A DNA stretch of 64,000 bases, from positions 45,212 through 109,211 of the IMG/VR virus record IMGVR_UViG_3300035204_001773, one strand, 5' to 3'. Positions 29,901-41,900 of the stretch are shown one piece after another (position 1 is the stretch's first letter; each line of letters starts with the position of its first letter). Under the pieces are notes generated by a model. That model was not told the DNA's origin. It searched no databases and was given only the letters and a program-made list of their open reading frames with translations. Made by a program: the position numbers and the translations under genes. The stretch comes from a virus.

Positions 29901-32900
29901 TACCTCCTTCTTGCTTGAAATCCGGATCTAGTGCCTTCATTCTTTCAACGTTTTGTTGAGACAGTTCAACAACGTTCCCTCTTGCGCTGGGTCCCCCGCC
30001 CGCACGGCTCATGGAACGGTCCGTGAGTATAGCTGCTAACGAACTCACCCGACTGGAAGGCGCTCTCACACTACCAGACCACTTGCCACCAGCCCCATCA
30101 TTTGCTGATCGACCAACAGAGAAATTAGCCGCTTTATTCATTGCTGAAAGCTCTCGAATCCTCAGTCTATTCTTTCCGTGACCTTTTTTCGCACTCTTAG
30201 TTTGCTCAGCCAAACTCGCTATTACTTTGTCGAAACTCCTTGCGGACCCCAGTTTCTTCAGCAGCCCCTTTTTCTGAAGCAACTTTATTTGATCGTCAGT
30301 AAGACCTAATTGATCTTTTAAAACATTTGGATCCTGAAGAGCTCTTCTAGCAAGCCTTCTGTCTTTGGCGGCTTCTTTCCGCTCATGAGCTTTTCTTTCC
30401 TTGGGGGTCATCGCCTGCTCCCTCGCACCCTCAGTAATCCAAGAAGGTACCAAGCTTCGTTTTCCTGTCCAGAAATTTTCTCCCTTTGCAACCAATGGTA
30501 ATTGAGATGCAAATCTGCCCGTCATTCTTCCTAGCGCTCCAAACATTCCCTCTCGCTTACCTCCGGGTAATCCCGTTCTTGCATCTGGGAAAAGACGCCT
30601 CATCTCTTCTCCTCTACCACCTTGTCTGCCTATTTTAAATCCTTCCATGACAGGGCTTTTCTGAAGGTGCTTGTTCATTAATCCGCCGAATCTGGAAGGT
30701 AAATTTTTCAACCATTCCTTGGTAACTCCAGCACCTATTCTAGCGCGCCTTGCGAGCCACTCAGATCTAGACATGTTATTAGCAGCAGGGCCCTTTTTCA
30801 ATTGTTCCATTGGAATAGTGTTTCGCACCAATCGGCCACGGTATCCAGAGCCTTCTTTTGAAAATTTCATGCGCTCGGGCTTATCAAGATTTAATGCTCC
30901 AGCCTTCCACCCCTTCTTAATGTCTGCGAATGATTTACCGCCCGCTTCTTTTAATCTACCCGGAATACTACCCAATTTCTTCTTCAGGTTTTTCATGTAA
31001 TCCATCGCCAAAACACTTTTCATGCCCGCTTTTGTATATGCATCGCGGGTTTTCATTTGGGCTCTTTGATTCTGTCTCTCTTCTGGAGAGATTTTTTGCA
31101 TAAATCTCCGGCCACGTTTAAAATTATCGTATGGTTTTCTTAATCTTTCTGCTAAAGTGGGTTTCTTTTTATCTAATCCACTAGTATCAATCTTAGTGCC
31201 TGATGTAGCTGCTTGTAATTGTGCGGCTTGCTTTGGGGTACCAAATAAGTTCTTCAAGAAGTCCCCGGCCTGAATAGTTTTTATTCCTAATTTAGTAGCA
31301 AGACTTCTAGATTTAAATTCCGGCATAGCCATCAACGAATTTCTCTGGGGGCCGGATAATTTACCGAAAAATCTCCTAGCTCTGCTGAAGTCACCACGGA
31401 ATTTTTTGCCCTTAGAAACCAGTGGGGATCTATTAAAATCAAAGAAAGATGCAGCAGCTTTATGTACGCTACCCACGGCTTTACCAACTGGCGAAGATTT
31501 TACAGTCTCTCCCGCATCAACTAATCCAGTGGCGATTTGATGCTGTAATTTTTTAACTAGATCTTGTCCACCCTTTATGCCTGCTCCGAATTTCCGCATT
31601 CGGGAATGTTCTACTTTACCTTGGAATCCGCCGTGCTGCCTTCCAGTAGGTTGGCCAGCACCAAATCTATATCCCTTCACAAGCTCAGTCTGATTAAACC
31701 TAGCCTTCATAGAATTAAGTTTACTCTTCGACCATGTCTTAAAATTATCCTTACCTCTGCCAATTCCGTCTACTAAACTGGTGCTTAAATTTTTGAAAGT
31801 TGCACCAAGTTTTTGCGCCCCACTAGCTTTAACCTCTGGGGCACCGGGCATGGCAATGTTAAATTTTCTCAAATTCCCGCTCTTGAACCCATGCTTAAAG
31901 TCTCCCAACATCCCCTTAGCGCCCGCATGACCCTCTATAATTTTATTTAAGATGGGGGACTTTTGCATGTTTACTAAGTTCTTGGCAAACTGTTGTCCTT
32001 GACCTAATGCAGATTTAAGATGTTGCACTGAAGCTGCTGCACCCTTACCGAGACCCTCTGTTCTTAAAGCTGAGTCAGTTGCTACAAAGGCTCCCTTTGC
32101 TCCTCCGGTATATCCATGCTTAAAGGCTCCCACTTGATTCCAGAAGTTCGTCTTTACGGAACCGGTAGCTTTACTAACTTGAGACTTTATTGATTTAGCT
32201 AAGGACTCTGCAGATCCCACGCTCGCTCCGATTCTTGTCATTCTATTTCTAGATTTTATTTGTTCCTTTTGATTCTTTATCTCATCGAACTTCATCTTTC
32301 CAGTAAATCTTTTACCTCTTGAAAAGTCTTGCTTGTACCCCCTTAATGCTTTAAGAATTGGGGATCTGCTTAAATTAGTAAACTTTTTACTTAAGTCTGA
32401 TATCTGTCCTCCTGTAAATTTCACGCCTCTATACAATGGAGATTTCCTCAAATCAGCAAGGCCAGTTAACATTCTTCCTGCTCGAGAATTAAAAAATTTC
32501 TCGCTCATTTTTAAAGCCGGTTTGTTTGAATCAGCTTGGATTGTACCCATGTTTTTCTCGCCATGAATACTTAGCGCGGTGGTTTTCGGAACTCTACCAA
32601 ATTTCTCTCTCGCAAAATTCATAAACCTTTCTTTAAGTTGAGAAGGATGTACATTCTTTTCTCTAAGCAGGTGAGGAACGGCGACCTTCAAAAAGTCTTT
32701 CGCCATAACCCAATTACCTTTTGCGCCCATTCTTTCGGCCATTCTTTGAGTACTATATGTTTTATACTCTTCATCAATAGAACCAAGTTGAACCCTGTTT
32801 CCTATTTCTTTTATCATGCGCTGATAACCGGCCTGACCCTTAACCATTTTAAATAGCTTTTGACGACTGAAGCTTCCATCTTTATTTAAGAAGCGCTTAT

Positions 32901-35900
32901 CACCCGGTTTAATTTCTATATCATTCATCTGTTGAGACAACATTTTGGAAAATTGATCAGCCATCTCGGGCGGCAAACCACTAAACGCATTCATTGCGAG
33001 GCGACTTGGGCTAACGGTTACGCTTTTGCCCGTTGCAAGAGCCTTATTGTAAGCCTCTCCCAGACCACCCATAACCTGCCTATGTGTCCGCTTCATCCAT
33101 GCCCTTTTCGAGAATCCGCCCTTCGTTGACGTTTTTGCCTGATCCATCAAGCTTTTGTCAGGAGCAGTATCGCCCAGTCTCTGCCTCATGAATTCATCAG
33201 GAGACATAGTACCCATTCTATGCTCTGCTGCGCCACCCTTTTGGCCGACGCCTGCTTGTTGTTGAGACAACTCCACTTGCGCACCCATGCTTTTCAATAA
33301 GTATTGACTCGCTGCATTCTTTGATGCTTCACCACCCAAGTTTTGCGCTGCCTTGCCACTCTCTAATGCGTGAGTCATTTCATGAACTATTAAACCTCTT
33401 TGCACATTTCGTGCCATTTGACCAGCGCCACCTTTTTGTTTTCCTGCTTTTACAATTTCATCATCAACCACCACCTGATTCTTCGTGGCATCCCACCAGC
33501 CACCCCAGCGTGCTCCACTTGCACCACCGGGTTTGTTAGTCGTATTTTGCTTAGTTATATCCCAATTTTGTTTAACTGCATTAGCGTAATCTTTTTTGAT
33601 ACTTTCCCCAAGAACCCCAGTGGGAGATCCAGTTTTCTTGGCCATATTTTGCTCGTATAGATTACTTAATTTTATTGATTCGAACATGGCGTATCTTTTA
33701 GACATACCACCGACAAGTTTTCCTATCTTACCTTCTGCAAAATAATTAGTAAATAGCTTTCCGTGAAGTTTATTCAAAGCGCCTGCGCCCATACCTTTCA
33801 CCTTGTCTACGATAGGCCCGCCAATTTTTCTAGCACCTTCCGCCATTGACGACTTCCAACTTCTCCACGTATCTTTTATATTAAAGGGCATTTTATACCT
33901 AGAAGCCATGTTCATGGCTTCTTTAATGCTCATGCCAACGCCGCCAAGTCCCGCAGATGTTTTCTTTCCTAAATTAGTAAACCACTTAGCCGTGTTCCTG
34001 ACCCAATTATTTTTAGAATCCTTCTTTACTTGTGCGGCTTTCTTCGGTTTTTTCTGCTTCACCTTTTCTGGTGCGTCTGTTAAAGCGCTCCCCATAAAAT
34101 AAGGAGACAAGCCTGCGTAAAATGCGTTCATAGCTCTCCAACTATGCTCTTCTTCTCCTGCTAGATTAATCGCTTGTCCCCCCATGGGAGTATCCAATAC
34201 CATTTGTTTTCGCGAACCACCAGTGCCAAGGGGTCCACCGCGTGCGCCAAACCATGTACTATGATGACCACTTCTTCTATCTAGAACATTAGCTACGCCG
34301 CCTCGCACGCTTGTGCCACCGGGCAAACTATCAATGAGGCCCCTAGATCTCCCTTTTAATAGATCGTCGTAAAGATCTAGCATGTCAAGTTTTTCTTGGT
34401 TTGTGAATTTGGTACCACCCATTCCAAGCTTGTTCCATATATCCGCTTGGTATACTTGCCCGAAGCTACCCGTGCCCGGAACAAATCCACCCGCTGCGAA
34501 CGACATGGGAACCATTCCCTGCGCGTAAGTTTTTCTTCCGTGGTCTACGCGCAATTTACCTCTATCTTGTAACCATTTTCGTTGATCTTCATGAAGAAAT
34601 CTTCCTGTAGCGGGATCAAACCCAACAGGACGACCTCTTCCAGCGGGCATTAGGCTTGCTCCGCTAAGATTAGAGGGGTCTCCAAGAGTTCCATCAATTT
34701 TAGGGTCACGCCCACCGGTTTGGCCAAACGCCCATATCGCCGTCCTTTCGTCTAGCCCGCCACTGTCACCAAGAGCACCCAACTGGTAGGCAGGTATACC
34801 TGTTTCTAACGAATACAGATAACGATACGCTCTTTTCCAATCCTTGGGGCCATAATATTGTTGTATATATCTTCTAGTTAATTCTCTCTGCGCCCTTGGA
34901 TCTCTTCCTGTTTCTGGATCATTCCTTAAACTTGTAAGATATTCTCTTATTGGGGATAAATTAGCATAAGTATTCCCATCCGAACCCTTGACAGGTTTAT
35001 GAGCACCACCACGACCCATCATTTCTTGCTTTGTCCTAGCTTTAGAAGCGGCGGCTATACCCCCCAATGAGCCAGCGTTGATTCCCCATTTATTTGCTTC
35101 TTCTGACCATTTTTCTTTTGGGTTATTTTTTTGAATGAAAGAGTACATCAAGCGTGTCCACTCTCCGGAGTTTTTAGCTATTCCATTACTCTGTAGCATG
35201 CCATGAAACTCATTAATGGAAGTTCCAGAAGAAACAGATACGCTTGGCTGCGAGGGTGTTCTCAAATGGTATACCTGATTTCCCATTTTTCTAGCTCCTC
35301 GAACAAATTCGCTTCTAGTTCTTCCTCCTTGTTCGGGGATATGCAAAAAGCCGGGGAGATTTTCTTTTGGCTGCCCTAATGTAAAAAATTCGTTTTGCCC
35401 TCGAAACAAACTAAAGTTGCTAAGATTACCTTTTCTGATTTCTTCTTGTTCTGATTTAACTCTGTCAATAAAATCCTTTGTGTTATTCATGCCTACAGCG
35501 CCCATAGGCATGTTCAGAGCGATCTGAGGAGTTAAATTTATACCAGTACTACTTTTGATCCTCTGTTTAACGTTATCATATTTTTGCCAATCGAGGACAT
35601 TGTCTGATGTGAGCTCGGTGTGATTAACAATATCTGGATTTCTAGCAATAGCATCATGCCATTCAGAGTACCACTTTTCTAATTTGTCATATTTTACTTC
35701 TACTTTTCTAAGCCCATCTGTTGAAGGAAGCAAATCAGGAGATGGAGCAAAAACCTCAATTGGAGAGGGGGATCCTCCAGCAGCCAAGCTAGGAACCTTA
35801 TATGTAATTTTTTCTCCGGGGGTATACCCATCAGAAGCTACCGTGTAAGGATTAATTCCCCAAGCCGCTTTTGATCTTTGCTTGTGTGCCTTGCCAGCTT

Positions 35901-38900
35901 TACTAAATTCAGGAGGATTAATAAAAGGTTGACTTATTCCGGGAACACTAACAACGCTTTCAGCTGAGTTATAAGTAACATTCCCAACTCCAGAGATTTT
36001 CATATTTTTTATAGCGCCAGCCCTATATCCCCCCTCTAAAGCTTGCGATCTTTCTATGCTTGCGCTCAGTCCGCCACCACCGGGGACAAATCCATGAGCG
36101 GCTCGCGATTGCTTTTCTCTCAAAGCCTCTATTTCGCTTTCTGTTTGTCTTAGTCTTGCTCTTATTGGCCCCCTGTCTCGTTCATCCGCTGCTTGAAGTT
36201 CATTTTCTATTCGTCTTTTTTGTGCTTGTAATTGACCAAGCTTTTGGTGGGCTTGTAAATTTTCGTCCAATGTTTTAGCGGTTTGAGTGGCAACTCTAGG
36301 TTTTTTAACTCTTTGCCCTATTGAAAATGGAGAATCCTCTCCGTCTCTTTGTTCTCTTGCCGCTTGATCGAATACTCCTTGTAATCCACGAGCATGTGTT
36401 GAGGATATTCCAAATTTTCGCCCCGCGCCGGGTGCTTTAAGCATGTTAGCTATATCTGCTGCACTACCAGCGCCCTCGGTTTCAAAAATATTTTTTAACG
36501 TTCTCTTTCTCTGTTTAGCATCCATTCCTCCCATGGCGGCCATCATCTGTGGATCCATTGCGAGTTGACCTACTTGCATATCTGCATCTCGTTTTGCATC
36601 TTTCAGTTTCTTTTTGTTCGCCTCTCTATCGCCTTCTCTTTCGAATTGATCATACGCATCTTGCGCCCCTTGAACGCCTCTTCTTGCTGCTCCCATATCA
36701 GTAGAAGCGCTCGTTAACGCGGCTTGTGGATCGAAGTTAATTGCAGAAGCTAAATCTTTAGGTAATGACCCTAATCTTCCATCAATAGATTTTAATTGCT
36801 GCAACTGTTGCTTGTCTATAGCACCAGTCATGAATTCTTCATCGAATACATTAGCGACACTTTCTTCTGCTCTCCCAGCTTCACGTCTCATACCAGCGAC
36901 AACTCCGCGTGGAGCCCCTGCGGCTTCCGCTTGATCAGCCATCATGTTAAGCTGATTTGATCTGTCCTTACCCATTTGTTTAATGAAATCTCCTCTAAAT
37001 TTCATCAGATCCGGGAACTCTATCTGTAGTCTTCTTTGTACTTCTTCGGCGGTTTCAACTCCACCCCCTGCTTTCACCTGAGCCTCTTCTCTTCCTCCAA
37101 ACAAACTTCCACCCATCAGTCCCTTCAATCCTCTGAGCATTTCCGCAGTACCTTTTGCTTGTTGCCCTTTAAAATCAGCCCCAGCTTCTTGGGTTTTTTG
37201 CATACGTATTAATCCCTCTAGAAACCCTTCTATATCAGCGGTTTGCTTATCTGGATCTAAAAGTCCATCCATTCCTCCAAGCATCGAAACGTCACGCTTT
37301 CTTTGTCTTTCTTGTTTCTCAAATTCGAAAGCTTGTTTTGCTATATCAATCTGTGCTTGAGTATTTATACTTAATTCTTTAAGTTGTCTTAATACCTTCT
37401 GCCCCTCTTCTCTACTGCTTCTTACTAATCTATTTATTAATTTGGGCCCCAACGCGCTAGTGACGTCAGATCTTTCTGTAAATTTCTTTATAGCATCTGC
37501 GGTTTCTGTTGCGCTTAAATCTTTATTTTTTTCCATCATAGCAGTGAACTCTTGAGAAATTCTTCCTATGTCATCTGCCTGTGATCCCTTTTTCTTTTCT
37601 TGAAGTTTGGTTAGCTCACTTTGAAATTCGGAAAGCTGCTTGCCTCTTGCTCCTCTGGTTGCGTCTTGAGCCTTCGTAAACTGATCATTGCGAATTCCTG
37701 CCGTTTTAACTTGTAAACCAAAAGCGGACGCACCCATGGTGCCCCTTCTCATCATGCCCATGCCGCCCTTTAATCCTTCTATGTCGACCCTTCTTCTCGC
37801 GCCACCTTCAATATCTTTGATTTTTGTAACGAACATTAATGCGTCATTAAAATTTCGTTGAGCTTCCACGAACCCTTGTTTGGCTTGATCAAGAGCTTCT
37901 TTTAATTTTTCTGATTGTTTTCGAGCTTTCTCTCTCGCTGCATTACTTTCGTCATGTTTATCACTATTTTCTTTTTGCGCTTGAATTAATTTATCCATTT
38001 CTTTTGCGAGAATGGTTAACCCGCCCTTGCCTTCTAAATTCTGTATACCTTGCTGCGCGTTCGCATTAAGACTTAGGCCTGCATTTTCCAATATTGATAT
38101 GATTGCACTAGCATCATCGCCAGCGCTTTTAAGGCCCGGGCCTCCGGCTAATTTTGTCATGGCATCTCTATTTGAAAATGCACCTATCGAACTCAATACC
38201 TCCTTTGCATCTTCTTCAGCAGCCTTATTGTCTATCTTTGATCGTTTTGTACCAAAAGTTCCACCAGTTTCATATGGGTTGCCGAAATCCATCATGCCTA
38301 AAGTAAGACCTTCGGCAAGGGTCTTAAGGACTCCCGCATTGCCTTGCTGCTGTCTTTTGGTAAGATTGTCCCCGGCTACTTTCTGATTTCTATCTTCCTC
38401 TAGTCGCTGGCGAGCCTTTTCATAAGCTTCTTTTAATTGGTTTGCGCTTACAGCCATGCCCATGGCCATTCCTGCTTCTTCATCAATAGCGGTAATAGAA
38501 CCCATTAAGTCTAATAATTTCTTATCCAATCTTCGCATCGTTTCGAATGGGGCAGCGCCGTCTTGTTTAGCGGAGTTTAACTGGTCCCACGTAGACATAT
38601 ATTGAGACATGGCGTCATTTATTTCTGTATATTTTTCTTTAGCCGTCTCTGCGTCTTTAGCCATATCTTTCGCGTTCATCGCGATGTCTCGAATCCACGC
38701 GGTTGCTTTGTCTATACCAACGGCTAGAGCAGCCGCTCCGCCGACGACTCTTCCAAAAGTTCCCGGAAGGACAGCAACAATAGCAGAGAAAGAGTTCTGC
38801 ATCCCAACTAATGTATCTGTAACGCCCTTAGCTTCGGGCACAATTTCTCCCAAACTCATTCCTATCTGGGACATCATAAAGGATCTAGATAACTGATCCG

Positions 38901-41900
38901 AAGAAATATCAGAGTCTACCCTTTCTCTTCTAACGTCGGATAAACCCGCCGCTCCTATACCCACTTCTTCTCCAGCACTTCTCATACTTGAGGCGGTCAC
39001 CGTGGTTTTACCAGAAAGATTCGCTTTATCGCCTTCTACTTTTACTAATTCGCTTTCTACCTGCTCTAGTTGTGCCAACGTAACATTATATTCGTCAGAA
39101 CCTTTCTTCATTGTTTTCAAGGTTTTAACTAGAGCCTTCACCTCTTTTTCCATCGTTTTAACAGCTGGTTCTAAACCGCTCAACGGCGAACCGAGAACAC
39201 CTTTAGTTAGGTGTCCTCCGGCACGCACAGCTGCACCCATTTTACCCGACGTAAGAGTGGTTTCTTTTTCTTTTAACCAACGAGCGAATCCACCTTCTTC
39301 GTCATCATCAAGGAAATTTGGAATATAACCAGCCGCAGCTATTCCATAAGTGTTGGGATTTTTGCCTTCTTTTAGAGCTCGACTAACGCCTTGTCCAAGT
39401 CCTTTCTTTTCGTCAATATCGTTACCAACACCAAGGTTCAATGGGTTTGCGGTAATTCTTTTATCTTGCCCCAAGAAAATATGACTCTTCGCTTCTTGTC
39501 TGGAGATGTCTTCTCTAACTGATAAGGCATTTATTTCCCTTTCTTCTGCCTTTGCAACTTGCTCTTTTATACCCGGTGTCCATGCACTTCTTGTAAAATG
39601 TCCATCTGCAAAATTAGGAACATAACCTCGTGCGCCGTGTATTCCTCCAATTCTTTTTACTTCTTGTTCGCTTCTTGGAGAATGATGTTGCCATCCTCCC
39701 GCTGAAATTTTTTGTAATTCTTGGTCCGGACCATTCCAATGTTGTACATCGAAATAGATTGCTTTTTTCATTGCAAGATCTATAAGTCTAGCAACCGCTT
39801 CTTGTCCATTTCTGCCAGCGCCCAACTGCAAGCCAAGCCACCTCCGAGTCTTTTCTCGATTCATTAGGCGTTTCGTGCCATGTTTGGTTTCTCTTAAACC
39901 GCTCGACGCCTCACTTCTACGAGCAAGTTCACCTGCTGTGCCGGGGCTACCATCTGCAGGAGGAATCTCCGGCGCAGAACCGACCTCTTCGTCACCGGGT
40001 GTTAATTCTAACATGGCTCCGCGATGTTCTCCCCATCGTTGTGCGACACCCTCACTTCTACTTAATGAAGCAACTCCGGGTTGAGACTTTGTTCTAACGC
40101 TTTGATCAGCGAGCCACCCCTCAAAAGATCTTAGTGATTCTTCGGGAGTATTTCCTTCTCCGGCTTGTCTAGTTGTTGTTACGGTCTCTTGTTTCCAATC
40201 TGACCAACCCACGTTAGTGTAGGACATATCGGGTCTGCCATCTTCACCATATTGATATTCTCCTTCTTTGTATCCCCGAAAAAGATTTAGGAAGTTTGGT
40301 ATGAATCCTAAGCTCTTCATATTAGCTAAATTTTCTGGCTTAGCTAATTGTAAAATTCTTTCTACATCATTTATATTTGTAATTTTATCAAAGCCCTCAT
40401 CTAAAGTAGGAGCTTCAAAACGATTAAACATACCTTCAATAGCTGCATCTGGTATAGTTTTGCTACCGCCCTTGGCTTTTGTTAGTTCGGCTCTCCTCGC
40501 TGTAATCGCCTTAACAGCTGATATAACTTGCTGTTGTTTTTCGTCTGGTAATTGAGATATATCACTAAAGACTACCGCCTGTTTTTCGTACCCTTTAATA
40601 TCATTCTCATCGAACATATTTAAAGACATTGATCGTTCTCTTGCGGACATGTTTGTCATATCTACAGAAATATCTTTACCTGACTTACCAGCTTCCGCAA
40701 CCCTTTTGTCAAATTTATTTTGAATCTCGCTTCTAACTTGGCCTATTTTATCCCAAATTAATTTAGGTATCCAAGGCTGTTGTTCAGCTTTCTCTTCATC
40801 GTATTCTGGATTTATAACTGCTTTGCCATATTTAGGATGAGTTTGACCTAATCTAGTTCCCGCTGCGGGTGTCTCAAATGAGTCGTCATAAGTCAGTCCC
40901 ATGTCTTTAGTTACTTGATTGACTATGTCATCTCTACTTACGATGAAATCTTTCGGCGCGTTCTCTTTGAGCCAAGTTGATTTACCAACCCCCGGAGCAC
41001 CGACAAGTGTTCTTAATTTTCTCGCAAAGCTCGGGACATGTCCCCTACCAAATCCCATACCGCCCATGTCACCCGCTAATGCGCCCATTAATTCTCTATG
41101 AGCTTCTTGAGAAGACTCGCTTCGCCCATCATTAACGTCTCTCCCGTTAAATTTACTGCCCGGTCCCGCATTTATAAATCCACCTTCCCCAGCATGAGAT
41201 TCTCTTCTTCCTTTCAAATAAGCAGCGGCTTGAAAATGAAATCGCGTCCCGGCCCTTGGATCATAGGTTGCGGTCTTGCCTCCATCAGCACTAAAGGCAA
41301 CCGAATCATTTTTCAAATCTTGTCCTCTTGCCCACTTTTCAAAATTTGGGACAAAACCTCCTGCGCGACCCTTGCCCGTGCCCCCGGCTCGTTTGTCCAC
41401 GCCCCCCATCTGTAAATATTCCGCCTGTTCAGCCTCTGATAGATCACGCATTACTTGCTTCCGAATCGCCGCTTCTTCGTCTTGCTGGCTCATTCCATAA
41501 AGATTCACGCCTTTCCGTCTTAACGTCTGGCGTGCTTTTATCTCAAGTTGGTGAAAATGCTCCCTTCTATTCTTCCTATTTTTCTCGGTTTCTTCTCTTG
41601 TTGGCTGGATATTACCTTGTTCATCTATCGCGCCCAAACTCCTAAACTCAGGTTCATTACCCGTAAAGACAGCCTCTATAAAGCTGTGCCCCTTTGCTCC
41701 TATGCCAAAAATATTATCCCCACTAATTTTTGGACTATATTCATTAAAGAATTCTTTAAGGCTGTTAATAGAATTCTTGATCTCGTCTTCGTTCAACAAG
41801 TTGCCAAGGTTTCTTGCGCTCATCTTTTGGCTTGAGGGACGCTTGTTATCTTGTTTCGGAATAAATGATTTAATGGTTCTTTTAAGTCTTGCCCATAGAG

